Below, piece after piece: positions 13,949 through 26,489 of a stretch of 64,000 nt of DNA. A model generated the notes under the pieces. That model searched no databases. It saw only the letters and a program-made list of their open reading frames with translations, and was not told the DNA's origin. The position numbers and the translations under genes are program-made. Origin of the DNA: Agelas oroides (taxonomy: Eukaryota > Porifera > Demospongiae > Agelasida > Agelasidae). The number at the start of each line of letters is the position of its first letter. Position 1 is the stretch's first letter. The DNA lies in NCBI GenBank assembly GCA_949130485.1, contig OX422183.1, positions 10,382,636-10,446,635 on the forward strand. Direction: 5' to 3'.

Positions 13949-15708
13949 ATATATGTTCCGCGCAATCTGAGAATTTGCGCAATCTCGAGATTGCGTTGCG
14001 CATTCTCAGAATCCCGAGATTGCGCTGGCAATCTCGGGATTGCGTAACACGTGTGCGCAATCTCGAGATTGCGTAACACATATGCGCAATCTGGAGATTG
14101 CGTAAGACACGTGTGTGCAATCTCAAGATCGCATGCGCCTGTACGCCCGACATTGAGTGATCTACTGTGTAGCTCGCAGGATTTAAGACATCCTTGATAA
14201 GCGGTGTCTGCCTCCATAGGAGGCATATTTGAGCAATGCTGTGTATATCGATGGGCAACTGCAGAGGAGTAGGTCGCGTTCGAAGTCCTGTCGATCGTAG
14301 TTGGCCACAGTCAGCTTATATGCCACACGCTACTGGTTCAATCGAGTGTATACTATCTAATTGTAGCTGAAACGTACTTTCGCTGAAACTGTCAGCCAAC
14401 TTTTGTCGTGTATTATTGGTCATTTTCAGGTACACAGCGGGTACCCGCGTTTCCAGCGTTGTAGCTTATTCAGACTTTACTAGCAAGTCTCCTGACTACG
14501 TCCTGGGTAAGGCAGGTTTTTTTTCAACCAAGCTAAGCCAAACTATCAGTGCCTGAACTCAGCTATTTTACACAAACGACGGTCGCCATTTTTAGTAGCT
14601 TCTCTCGATCTCGTAACCACGTGAGGGTTTCTGCACATGCGCGTCGAGGTAAAAGATTGCGCACCATAGTTGCGCAATCTCGAGATCGCGCAAGTGTATT
14701 GCGCAATCTCGAGATCGCGCAACTATAGTGCGCAATCTCGGGATTCTGAGAATGCGCAACGCAATCTCGAGCTCAGGCGCATTAAGGACTGGGTCCAGCT
14801 GTTTTGCGCGCGCTGCCTAAATTAACCCTGGGGCGGGCGTTATCGCACCACAAACAGGAAGCCGGTTGTATCTATGTAAACAATGCGGGACCTTGGAATG
14901 CAATTATGCAACTTGGCTATACGGTACCGAGGGATCAGCTTAGGCTAGTACTGGTCCTTACAACAACGCTCAGTCTTGTCCTTGCTTTTTCGACTAAAGC
15001 GTGATGTGAGACGCACGTCTGTAACACTAGAAGTCGTTCTGCCAAGCGCTTTCAGCAACTTTCAAAGCGCACATAGTGGAGTCACGTGCACCGTGTAGCG
15101 TAGCACGTGCCAGTTACTCTGAATAAGCCGCATAATGGCCGCTTAGCAGCTCTTTTTCCGGAAGTAACTCACGAGGAGTTTTTGCGAAGAGAACTGGAGT
15201 ATACTGTTGGGTTAGATCGAGAAGAAATCCAATTGTCTTTGATTTCACCGTGGGAAAAGTTTGTAGCTTACCGCTAAGGGTGCGAAGTCGAAGTTTAATT
15301 AAATGCCTGGTGGGTGTGGCATATTTGCCAGTTCCAGCGCTTTGGAAAGAGATATCCACTATTCCCACGGATAAAAAGTTGAGCCAGCTGAAATAGAACG
15401 TGATGGTGTAGAAACAATCGTGAAATTTCGTTCGCAAAAAGTCCTCATATCAAGTTTATTATACTGATATACCCCAAGGGAGGGGCTTGGTACAGCTAAG
15501 CTGTTTGTGGGCGTGGCCTGAAATTACGTCACAGTAAACATTAAGGGTGGGGCTACACGTAATAACAGTAAACAATTATGTCAAGCTTCTTCCCTTGTCA
15601 TAAAGTTGATCCAAGTTTTGCCATAATATAGCCTCAAAAGCCACAGACCCAGTCCTTAATGCCCCTGAGAGATTGCGCAAATTCTCAGATTGCGCGGAAC
15701 ATATATAT
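13949..15708. mobile_element. Foldback element with arrays of self-complementary GCGCAATCTCGAGATTGCGC units
   Basis: The left arm (13955-14135) has about seven units that are each near-perfect palindromes. The right arm (14655-14775, resuming 15663-15708) is its inverted copy, ending ATGTTCCGCGCAATCTGAG on both sides. The core is 14136-14654. The right arm is itself interrupted at 14776-15662 by another TIR element. Apparent ORFs up to 180 aa here are products of the palindromes. Confidence 0.8.
14773..15670. mobile_element. TIR element inserted in the right arm of the foldback element
   Basis: Inverted ends CTCAGGCGCATTAAGGACTGG and CAGTCCTTAATGCCCCTGAG with continuing match GGTC/GACC. The host array reads through if it is removed (ctcgag | agattgcg), with an ambiguous 2-3-bp duplication (AG or GAG). 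Confidence 0.7.
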
Positions 15709-16106
15709 ATTCACAATTATTGTTTGATGTTACACGGCCTGACTCGTAATCATGCATGTCCTATTCATGTTGACATATATATCATATACATGAAATCCAG
15801 AAATGTGTTTGCACTATTGACAGTAGCACAAAAAACAGTGGCTATTGCTAGGAAAGTTTCACCTATAGCTACACCTATCAACTGCATGAGGCTGCTCTTT
15901 AAGGTGTTGATCATCTAGAAACTGGCTGCACATGAAAGATGCAGGAGCATAGACAACTTTTGAGAAGTAGGGGAGGGCTTAGCCTCTAGGATCAAGTTTT
16001 TTGCACGGAGCAAGAGCCACATTCATATATTTGGACACTTCTAAGCTTTGATTTTTTATGTGTAACACCGCTTATAACAGGCCTGTAGCCAGGATTTTTA
16101 GGAGTT

Positions 16107-16285
16107 GACAAGTTGGCAGAGTTGACAGAGTTGACAAGTTGGCAGAGTTGACAGAGTTGACAAGTTGGCAGAGTTGACAGAGTTAACAAGTTGACAGAGT
16201 TGGCAGAGTTGCCAGAGTAGACAAGAGTTGGCAAGTTGGCTGAGTTGGCAGATGTTGCAGAGTTTGCAGAGTCAGCAGTGCAGTC
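16107..16285 (+). repeat. Minisatellite (ttggcagagttgacagagttgacaag)n
   Basis: Units of about 26 bp degrade into 8-bp submotifs (gttgacag / gttggcag). The 105-aa minus-strand ORF over it is the translated repeat. Confidence 0.8.
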
Positions 16286-16671
16286 GAGCCCCGCCTGCTT
16301 TTTAATCACGTCCTTGAACCAATCAAATTCATGTTTTGAAAACTAGTCATATGATAAGTTTTTCACTGATCTGTCCAATCCAATCCAGTCTTTGAAAACC
16401 TCTTCGGAGGACCTGAGACAAAAGAGACATGGACATACTGCTCAAATTTTCTTTAATTTTTGTTTAATTGGAGTGTAATACTACCACGTGGACTGGAATT
16501 CTACGTACGTACTCACTAGCTTTCTGTCTGGACTCCTTATCTCCGCACAGCCTCCAAGCGCTGCCATTTAGTTGTCTCGCTAAGGCTCTGTGCGCCCATA
16601 AACTTCTGAGAGCGTCGTGTGCTGGCAATCTGTGTGTCGACTTGTGGAGAATGAAACACTTGCCACATAAT

Positions 16672-16802
16672 CTGAGACGCTGAGGCCGAGTGATGTATAC
16701 GCGCTGAGTTAGAGGGCCCATAGCTGCAGCGCCCGAGCGTAGCGACGGCATTACTCGGGGCCCCGACAATTTCTAATTAAATCATGTTGGTTGAGGCGTC
16801 TA
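16672..16802. repeat. Diverged third member of the GTTAGACGC hairpin family
   Basis: Reads gagacgctgaggccgag ... gcgcccgagcgtagcgacgg ... ggcgtctagacc. Arms are eroded but the loop motif is kept. Confidence 0.55.
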
Positions 16803-17289
16803 GACCATCAGGAAGAAAAGCACTACTTGAAGCACGCCCAGCGAACTGTTCGAAGAGGACGATGATGATGCGAAGGGATATAATAAAGCACAAACATTGC
16901 ACAACACAAGTGCACATGAAGGAAGTAAATAGAGGGAGGTTAGCCACCCTACACTTTTGACCATCTCCAGATATCTGATTCATCCAGCTGACTCACTGTC
17001 TTGTTCCTAGACCCAGGACTGCTATGACAGGCATTGCTACCAGAGCTAGCTATAGGTAAAGATATGATGTAAGCAGCACCAAAGAATTTAAGTGGGGCAG
17101 CATTATTGGGGCGAGCCTTAGCGAGCCCCACACTATAGCGAGACCGTGTGCGTATATGTTTGCTTGCGGCCACCTACCGTAAACTTTAATTGAACGCAGA
17201 TTGAAGGTCCAGGTGCAATTTAGCTCAGTCGAGAGCGGCAGTGAAAGACTGCCAGAGTGCACCATCGGCCGGAGCGAAGACGACTCAAT

Positions 17290-17590
17290 ACAGTTAGAAA
17301 TTGGGTGTTAACCCAACACTTTTTAGGGTGTGTATACGCCTGTTTAAATACAACACTGCAAGGGTGTTAGCTGAAGTGTATTTTGACACCCTTGCCCAGG
17401 CCAGGAGTGTGCAGCAACACTCTTAATAATGTTGTTTAACACTCTAGAAGAGTGTTACCAGTTTTGTCTGAGTGTTAGCACAACCTCTTAAGGGTAACAC
17501 TCCTAGTACTATAGGGTGTTACAATGACCCCTCATGAGTGTTCACTTGAACACTTTATGGGGTGTTACTGTAACTCCTTTTAATCAATTA
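17290..17590 (+). repeat. Degenerate AGTGTTA/TAACACT array
   Basis: At least ten inverted or direct copies of GGGTGTTA / AACACTCT, spaced 20-40 bp, many as short palindromes (aacactctagaagagtgtt). Similar in style to the CACACC motifs at 41.1-41.35 kb. Confidence 0.6.
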
Positions 17591-17699
17591 CATTAATGTT
17601 GGGGTTTCTCCCGTTTTATGAATTTCGTTCTGTTGTTGAAATCATGAAAACTGTAATTATATTGTGTCAAGAGTTCATAACAGTAAGAGTGTGCAACTC

Positions 17700-17935
17700 C
17701 CATATGGTTTCTATACCCGCCATTACGTAGGCAATTTGCAGTGAATATGCTTAGCAGGTACTTAACATGAAGCCATTCTATAGGCGCTAGTGTACATTAG
17801 CTATGTGAAAGCCCACCTCTTTATTGCTGTGTTTCACAGCTAAGCGTATTCACTGCAAATTGCCTACGTCATCCCATCCAGATGGCGGGTATAGAAACCA
17901 TATGGGAGTTGCACACTCTTACTGTTATGAACTCT
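17700..17935. repeat. Inverted repeat ctaTAGAAACCATATGGGAGT
   Basis: The left arm at about 17670-17760 (agttcataacagtaagagtgtgcaactcccatatgg, gccattacgtaggcaatttgcagtg) is repeated inverted at about 17835-17935. Confidence 0.75.
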
Positions 17936-19216
17936 TGATTGTGTACAAGAACTTAAAAGCAAATCGTATGCATGTACTATATAAAACAATATACACTATA
18001 TATCTATAACACTACATAGCTGTGAAACCGAGACAGGCATCTTTTCCTTAGGCTTAATTTTATACAAACATAAAACATAAGAAACACAAACAGACCACCA
18101 AGGAGGTTTGGGTAAGATATATTGAATACTAAATAAGATGCTAATAGTACTTTAACAGCCCGGAAAACAGAGCTGACATCACACACAACCTCCCTTTCTA
18201 TGACTAAAAACATGTTGATAGCAAAGTCCATCTGTACCACTGCTATGTAGGGATGGTTGAATGGGGTTTGTTCAATTTGCTCATCCATGCAGGTCACCTT
18301 CCTGCAATGTGAAATAAAGAAATACAACACATCAGAGTACACAACGCATCCATGGGTGTGGAGCATGCATGTGCCATGCTATATATCCATGCATGCAATT
18401 GAGCGTCACATGGGATATATACATATACAATACTGCATTAAATGACATACAATACTGCTGGCCTTTAATCTGGTAAATTTGTTGCTCATATCCCCAGACT
18501 ATATATACATCATTAGTTTTGCCCGAAAAATCACCTTGTCACACTTACAAAATTTCTCATATGAGCTGAGTCAGCATATTCAATAACAATCACATGCCTT
18601 ACGTGATCACGTGTATGGTAGCCAGCTACTGTTGACATGCAATGGTGACACAGAGTAGATGAAAAGATCTGGTCAAGGAGTGACTATATATTATAGAGGC
18701 AAATCCTGGGAGGCAAGAGCATCAGCCTACCTAGCGTTAATGCACCCTAAGTTTCTGAAATTTGAGGTCTACAAAAAAAAGTCGCTAGCCTCATTCCAAT
18801 TTTTAAGATTGCCTTGGGTCATGCCAGTTATTCAGTTACATGCCAGGTGTTTAGTTATTGTGGTCAAGAATTTAGTAATTAGTAATACACAAGCGTGAAT
18901 CGTCTATTCCAACCAGTACAGCACATATAAGTTTTGCAAGTGTGACCAAGCCTCTTTTCTGATCGAACTATATAGGGGACAAATAGCGTAGGGGTACACA
19001 AATATACTACCACAGTACAGGTACATACAGTATTAGTGCCAGTTGCCTATATACTATAGGAGACAAAGAACGCTATTTTACTACAGGAGACAAACAGTGT
19101 AGGTTAGGTAGGCAATGTAGATGATCAGTATTATATAGGGAAGAACCTCTGATGTGATTGAACATTCAGCTGTAAATATGCACAGTCATCTATTTTTAAA
19201 TACTTATACTAATTAT

Positions 19217-20112
19217 TGGGGCGAGCCTGAGCGATAGGCTCTTCCACATTATGCTAAACAAAAGACCTATTATGCCATTCTCTAATGCTGCTAAATGTAG
19301 CCTATTATGCCATTGATCCTCCCCTATTATTCTATGTTATACTCTCAATAAAAATCAAAATAATGATAATTCATTTCATCAAACATATCAAACATTACAA
19401 CAATATTATTAGTCTCTTTTGTAGTATTGGAGCATTAAGGACGATTCAATAATAGCCGCTACTGAAACGCTACATGCATGTAGCTTCACTACTATCACTA
19501 AAGCCATAATTTCTGCACGTGGTCTTGTGGGTTTATTTGGGTTTAAAAGGTCACCTCTCATGTGACCTTAAGTGAATTAGTTTACCAATTGTTCTGGCAT
19601 AATTCCTCAGTGCTAGAAGTTACCTATTATGCTCAAAACAATGCCAGCATAATGTGGAAGAGCCTACTGAGTGACCCCCACACTAGTGCGACTCCATTGC
19701 GCATATGTATGCTTGTTTGTTTGGACTGACCACTTACCGTAAATTTAAAATGAGCGCATTCAAACATTTCACGATGATCAAATGTTGACGCTGACGTGTA
19801 CTTCAGCTAAGCCGTGAGAATGAGTGTGAAGACTGTATAGGGTCAGCATGAAAGAGAGCGAGAATGGTGAAGGATTTAAGTTGAATTCGTTGGCAGCACG
19901 CACAACAACTTTTGGTGGTGAGGTTTGCTTCATGCAGGTAAACCTGGCATGACCGCCCATACATAGCAGCTCATGGTTTGAATGTGAAGCATAACCCATG
20001 CCCATGTAGCCATAGTAGTCCGGCTGGACGAATAGCTCAGGCATGTCAGCATGTGTGGTCACCTCCTGTGGGCACTTTAAATGCAATTTGCTACTCGCTC
20101 AGGCTCGCCCCA
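19217..20112. mobile_element. TGGGGCGAGCCTGAGCGA element
   Basis: The left end TTGGGGCGAGCCTGAGCGA and right end TCGCTCAGGCTCGCCCCA are inverted copies. The interior matches the region after 17102 (gcatatgtatgcttg, accgtaaattt). It hosts a nested MITE at 19235-19666. Confidence 0.65.
19235..19666. mobile_element. Nested MITE with 8-bp duplication (hAT-like)
   Basis: Inverted ends TAGGCTCTTCCACATTATGCT and complement. Flanks CTGAGCGA (19227-19234) and CTGAGTGA (19667-19674) agree at 7 of 8, and joining them restores the host element sequence gagcctgagcgagnnccccacact. Confidence 0.75.
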
Positions 20113-20178
20113 GGATGATACAGCATCTTTTACATAAATACATAACTGTGTTGAAGCACGCATGGCAACTTATAGGTA

Positions 20179-21184
20179 TTTTCAGAGCGAACGTGTGAAG
20201 GAATTTTAAGTGGAAGTTAAGCGGCGGAAGCGGAAAAAACACGCCCCTTGGTGGGCCAAGGTAGGCACTGAGTAATGGTTGACACGTGCGATTTTCTGCT
20301 GCTTTCTGTCATGATGAACAGTTGCTGTGTAGTTGGTTGTCACAGCAAGGTTGGCAAGAAGTTGGGGCTGCATTGTTTTCGCTTTCCACTGGCTGTATAC
20401 ACCAGGGGGCTGTATAAAGTAGCAGAAATGTGTCCATACTAGACAGGAGGCCATATGGTCATGTCGTTTACAAATCTGCCGTCGTCCGCGTATTGGTCGG
20501 CTCCTCCTTCTAGGCCCATCACTCTCAACTTGTCTAAGTAGTGATCGTTCGCTAGTAGTGTATTTTTGCGTACATAAGTTAGTAAATCTGCGCAAACGTA
20601 ACTACGTACACTACGGCCCACACGTCAATCTCGTTTTAGTTTTATTCATACAGTGCTCCCTCTGCATGGATGGCTAGATGCTATCAGTATGAGAGCGCTT
20701 TCTGGTAGCTTAAATTTTTCTTTTTTTTTTTCCCCGCTCCTCACGGCTGCATGCTTAGCAGCCTCTGCGGAGCGAAGCGGAGCCACGCCTTTAAATTCTA
20801 GAGTTTAATGGCTTCAAACACAATGGGCAGTAGGTCGTCCAACTAGCTATGTCCCCCCAAAACGGCGCCAGAAACAATCTGAGGTGGTCTGAAATCGAAA
20901 TTTTTCATGGGGGCCATGCCCCCAGACCCCCCTAGCGGGCACGCTTCGCGCGCTTTATTACGCTCCGTAAAGTATAGCGATCAAGTGCACACTGGAACCC
21001 CCCTTTTCAAAATCCTAGATCCGCCACTGGGTCCTGTAAGTATTCGCTCATCTCGAACAAAGGCGTTTACTTCACTGTTACACCCGCGTTGTGATTCGCC
21101 CACCTGGCCCACCAAGGGGCGTGTTTTTCCGCTTCCGCCGCTTAATTGCCACTTAAAGTTCCTTCACACGTTCGCTCTGAAAAA
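20179..21184. mobile_element. 1-kb TIR element with about 80-bp arms
   Basis: Arms begin TTTTCAGAGCGAACGTGTGA and include gcggcggaagcgg, cacgccccttggtggg, repeated inverted at 21101-21184. The interior contains part of a second element ending GATCCGCCACTGGGTCC (about 21000-21030), whose complement CAGTGGCGGATCTAGG is a typical hAT end. Confidence 0.7.
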
Positions 21185-22803
21185 ACAATTCCCTATATAT
21201 GGTCGTTTAAGCTATTTCAACTACGAACCATGCATAGACAAACTTCGCGACACTGAGACTACTCACAGACGGTGAAGATTAGTCCATGCATGTGTAGCTA
21301 TAGTATATACACCTGCCCTGACCGAAGGCAGTCACAAACCCTGCTGCTATTCATTGCATGTTTGTGTGCCACAGTGACACAAATCTGCACAATGTGCTGC
21401 TCACTCAGGCTCGCCCCACGATGCTGAAACATCTCCCAAGTAGATAGCATATTCCTACCTGGACCAAATATGCATAAACTATTATGATATATTCCTAAGA
21501 CTTTGTTTGCCGATTAGCTAGCTATGTCCAAATTTTATCTCTTATTCCCATTTGCCAAACACTGTAAAATCCACAAGTTAGCTGTGTTGATTGTGCTTCT
21601 TGGTGAGCAAAACAGGATCGAGTAGGGTAGCCTCAAACCCAGGCTTTCCGTTGCAAATTTTGTCCCGCAGCTTTGGAGAAAAAATCTAGAATGGAAAGCC
21701 TGGATTCAAGGCTATGAGTAGGGGTCCTTAGAAGATCACGACAATCGTGACAAAATGCCACTAGTACTAGACACAGCACAGCCAGAGCTAGCTACAGTCA
21801 TTTGTTAACTTAGCAATGTTTGGAAACACATGGCCACATGCAATAAGGATTCTGGATTGTTACATCACGATTTATTCCCAAATTATAACCTATAATGTTC
21901 TCATTTTACGGTCATTCCTTTTGTTTACTTACGATTTGGTCAACACATTCCAGTCAGGCCTTTCCCTCCCCCATGCATGAGTGGTTACTACGCTGAATCT
22001 GGATTCTGCACCTAACTCTGATTCCCTGTTCCATGTTTGCCCTAATCTAGCCAGGCTTCCACACTATAACCATAGCTAGTGGGTTAGCTTAATGATTTCG
22101 TTATGGCAGGACAAGCTGATCTGTCCACCTGCATTCAAGTCACTGCTTTCTTTCTACTTGTGGTGTGGTTAGCCTCGGTCTATTTGCACTACTCGAGACA
22201 AGCTCATGCATACACGAGTTATTGACCCAATCTTAGATTACTGTACTATATTGTTTATTTAACTATCACATATGGGAAATATGGAGCTAGTTATCTAGCT
22301 ACTAGTACCTTTAGATCTCATGATTTAATTCCCATGTACATGACTTGAGCCACCATCTTGGTGTACATGGTGTACATTATATTAAGCGTTTATGTAGCTG
22401 CATGTTTTAGCTTACATTGTAGCAGTCGTATTTTGTCTGATTCAACAGACACTAAAATTATTACAAGAGTCCTTCCATTCATCAATACAAGCTACTATCT
22501 CCAATATGCAGAAAGTTTTTTTGTTTGTTTGTTTGTTGTCTTTCATTTAAATATAAAAAAAAGCCAAAAAGGCTTGAAAATATCCAACAGTGTCAAAAAA
22601 GTATGTAGCATTTTCTCTTCTTAGACAAAGGTGTGTACGGTATCTTAGAGTGGGTTTCAAACTTCATTATTTCTGCTGACAAAAAGCTACCTAGGCTACA
22701 AGCTGACTGTCCCATGAAGCTTTACAAGTCTCATTTCTGATTGCCAACCATGTTGGCATATAGAAATCTCCATACCTGATTCTAAAGTAGAATGCCTTAC
22801 TGC

Positions 22804-22990
22804 TTTCTTATCAGTGATCCAGCCAGCTGGTCTTTCTTCATCTTGTAGAGAGCATCAATATCATCTCTTCAACATGGGTTTATGGAGTCACTCCTCTGAA
22901 GCAATTTTGATCTGCCAATAATATCATCCAACAGGCCCGCATCTGTATGTCCTTTTCTAACAGCTTTCATCCAAGTTTCCGCCACACAAA
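22804..22990 (-). pseudogene. Possible coding relic, no family identified
   Basis: The minus strand reads PLCVAETWMKAVRKGHTD then GLLDDIIGRSKLLQRSDS, stop, then DDIDALYKMKKDQLAG in the same frame. Amphipathic and Lys-rich with codon-like composition, but with an internal stop and no clear splice sites. It may be an exon of a dead gene or chance. Confidence 0.25.
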
Positions 22991-23914
22991 GAGGTATGCC
23001 TGGTTATTATGGCAACTGACATGGTATAGACTACATAACATAGGAGAGAGGTGAAACATCTGCTTAGAGTTCTAAAGTGAATGATGCTCTGTGATCAGAC
23101 ATAATAATCAAATGTGTTTTTTTTTTGATAATTTATCAGCCTACTGTGAGTATATTTGTAAAAAGAACTTTATGATTAAATGATGAATTATTTTCTTACG
23201 AAACCTTTCAGTTGGCGGTGGTAAAGAGGTGGGCTCTTCACTCAAACAAAGGTAGCAGTAACTTCTGAGGAACAATGCCTGAGAACTGAATAGTAAGCCC
23301 CATGAATTCCTTCCACAGCAGCACACTCAAGTGGCTATACAGGCATTATAGAGAGGGTAGAATAAATGAAACCAATTCTCACCGAATTGCCCCAAATAAA
23401 CTGTATAATTTTATCACAAAGTTTAACACATAATAAGTGCCAGGTCTTATGACCCAGGGATTATCACACCCAGCTAGTCTATGAACTGTAGCTACACAGA
23501 AGGCGGCAGAGATTCTTTGATAGTTGAATAGCTGATGGTGTATTTATCGATATATGTGTGTAGTGACTTTTTGACGCCTCTCCTATTTGTAAAAGCTATG
23601 CATGACCGGCCAGGCAGTGTATTCAGCATCAATACAGGTCAGCGAGAAGCCAGACATAATCCCTGCTAGCTGCAGACATGCATGGCCTGTATGCTGTAAC
23701 CTGGTAATAAAACTAGTGAAGTGTCAGTTAGCCAAATGATGCTGCTCTGCATTGCTCGCTCAGGCTCGTCCCACAATATTCTACATTTACATTACATATA
23801 GTACTAGCTATAGCCAACATGTATAGTATGTACTCATTAATAAAGGGCACAGTTAACTGCCAAGAAAATCATATTGTGAGCATTGTTATAGAAGACACCT
23901 GTGTAATTACACCC

Positions 23915-24237
23915 TAGTCTCGTGCCCCGCCCACACGCGCCTCCCAGCGAGAAACGGTCTGGTGAACAAAGTCGAATTTCTTGGGCTTATTACCCAAGAG
24001 TGGTAATGACCAATGAGATTGTGAGGTCGGTAATTATTACGTAGCACTTCCCTTACAACAGTAAAATTTGTTCACCTCCATTCGAGTATCCGTATCTTTT
24101 TTGAGCGGGATGACGGCAAAATGTTTTGATCGCTGCTAGGTTACATTGTTGCAAAAGTGTGCGCTAGCCCAAGAAATTCGACTTGGTTCACCAGACCGTT
24201 TCTCCTCGTGAGAGGGTGGGGTCTGGGGACGAGACTA
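23915..24237. mobile_element. TAGTCTCG MITE with 9-bp duplication (323 bp)
   Basis: Termini TAGTCTCGTGCCCCGCCC and GGGGTCTGGGGACGAGACTA, with a second inner inverted block (aaacggtctggtgaac; aagtcgaatttcttggg). Flanks are ATTACACCC and ATTCCACCC, 8 of 9 identical. Confidence 0.85.
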
Positions 24238-25271
24238 ATTCCACCCTTTCTTGGCACAATGGATAATCAAACTGAATTATTTGCTAGTACTGTGAATTAG
24301 CACAGGAATAGGATACTCATATAAGAATACTTTTCATGCAGACTAAATATCAGCTAGTTCATACTCATTGCAATGCTATTCTGCTTATCATTCGCATTCA
24401 CTAGCTATAGATATGCTGTGACAAAAAATATTAATTTTGTTATATCAGTAGCATATGAATGCCCCTGCTCATGATGTGACATGATGTTCATAAAGTTCTG
24501 CTAAATACATCTTTGAGTACCTTGAATTTAAAGCCTGTTGAGAAACTTCCAAATTATTTTGACATTCCAGCTAGAAGACCTAGAAATCAGCATTACTGGA
24601 AGAGGTTTGTGTTGCTTTGACCTTGTGATTTAGATTGATGGTTGTGGCAGCCAAATAGGCTTAAAGAAGAGACTGATTGGACTGAAGAAGAAGCTCCTCA
24701 AGGAACCTTTCCATATGGAAGGTGCAGCGTTCTTTGGAGTTCATGCATTGAGTCATACTAGTGCAACTGAGATGACCTAGTTTTGCTGTGTAGAAGTATA
24801 GACATAGTAAAATTCAATGGAATGCAAAATTAGTAGATGGTGATCAACTTCTCACTTACATACAGAATCTTGTATGTTTTTAACAATTATATTATGGCAT
24901 AAGCCAACTGTCTTACAGCTTAATTAGTGAGTATTGCTCTTCTACTAAGTAAACAATCCAGTTACCAGAGCTGTGGGTAGAGCTACTGACAGGGATGACA
25001 ATTTTGCTTCAAATAATGGCACAGTAGGGCGGAATGCAGTTGTCTGCTAGCTCAAATTATATCCATCTTGTGGTATGAGCTATCTGAAACTGAACTAAAC
25101 TCCACAGGTTCCGATGTGAGCTGCTATCATTATCTGTTTGTGTTATGCTCCCACCAAGGATGAAAGGTAGTATACAGTATATAGTAATGTGATGCCAGGG
25201 ATTGTCAACAAGGATGGAACAATGTTCATGATTGCCCACACTGCACATAGCATGGGTGATGTGTGCATTGC

Positions 25272-25346
25272 TTGCTCACGCTCGCCCCACAATGTTCTAC
25301 ATCCCCCTAGAATATACTAGGGGGGTGTAGAACACTGTGGGGCAAG
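25272..25346. repeat. GCTCACGCTCGCCCC hairpin
   Basis: cccacaatgttctacatcccc and complement tag-ggggtgtagaacactgtgggg around ctagaatatactag. Confidence 0.75.
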
Positions 25347-26489
25347 AAATGGTAGAGGGAAGTCGCCACGCATCAGCTATATGGGATGGCATAAGTTCAC
25401 ATTGTTTGAAATGGTTATGTCACAATTGCATCATTCTGAATGTGTGCCACACCCTCCGTGTACTTAGACGAATTATGGCCATGATGACAGATAAAACAGA
25501 ACGACACCAGCAAGACTCCACATTGAAAGAGACTCCATCCATCAGGTGATTGTTAACAACAGAGAACTTCAACCTATCTGACTAGGCATGAACACTAGCC
25601 TCGTCCCCAGGCTCTCTGCCACTGAAGTGAACAAGAAATCAGTGATAAGAATCATTTGCCACCGTTCTGTTGTCTCCACTAGAAGTTACTGCCAGAAAGA
25701 GCAAGTTCTTGGCCAACTGAAAGTATTGCTAGTTACCGGGCCTTGTAAAAATCACTGATACGTTGAGTCTGATAATTGATTTCACAGAAGAGAGGTGACT
25801 CAATGAGGGATTGCTCATTGTTTACAAGGATGGACGCAACTGTATGTGTGACCTGACAGTTTAAACAACTGTCAACCATAGCCTTGTTCCTACTCCTTTC
25901 CAGACCTTCCCCAATTCCAGCATTTACGATATGACACAAGAAGTGATCAAGATCGGAAGATCTGAGGCTACTTCAACTAGAGTAGCATACAGTTGCACAT
26001 GATTCACAATCGTGTGCATCTAGACCATTGTAATAGATATTAAAACATTTTTGTTGTATGATCACATTGATATGAAAGAAATAATGACATAAGGTCTTTA
26101 ACTCAGGTATCATTATCCCATCACAGATGAGTTTTAGCCTGGTACCCAGGCTCTTAGTCATATATGAGGTTAGAAATGGTGTATACATAGTTGACATAAT
26201 TACATCCACTATGTGGTGTCATCGTGATAGCTACTATACATTAGTCCTTTATAACTGTCCATGATGTCATAGGTTGAAGGGATATGGCATCGCGGTTCAT
26301 GCTGGAAGCTGTGGTCTTGTTGGTATCTGTCCTGACTCATAGTCTTCGGGCCATTTTCTACTGTCGGACAGTCAACAGCATAAGCTAGTTCTTTGTGAAG
26401 TTCTGATTGCTTCACAAACCTTTTCCTTGTGATTTTAATACTGAAATAGTATGTTATAAGTGCACCCTATCATTGTTACTGGCAGTTAA

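Larger units (their letters stand above)
21185..26489. other. Mostly unannotated stretch
   Basis: Contains two right-end motifs of the GGGGCGAGCC family (21402-21419, 23755-23772), the TAGTCTCG MITE (23915-24237), the possible relic at 22.8-23.0 kb and the hairpin at 25.3 kb. Nothing else recognisable. Confidence 0.45.

Noticed and set aside
13955..14135. CRISPR-like regularly spaced repeats
   Set aside because: Units are degenerate self-palindromes with no unique spacers, arranged as an inverted pair in a eukaryotic element.
13716..14258. 180-aa and 126-aa minus-strand ORFs
   Set aside because: Translations of the GCGCAATCTCGAGATTGCGC palindromes and tandem units; repeated RLRTRV/QSRD patterns, no domain.
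16464..16769. 101-aa minus-strand ORF
   Set aside because: Overlaps the diverged hairpin MITE; no recognisable protein features.
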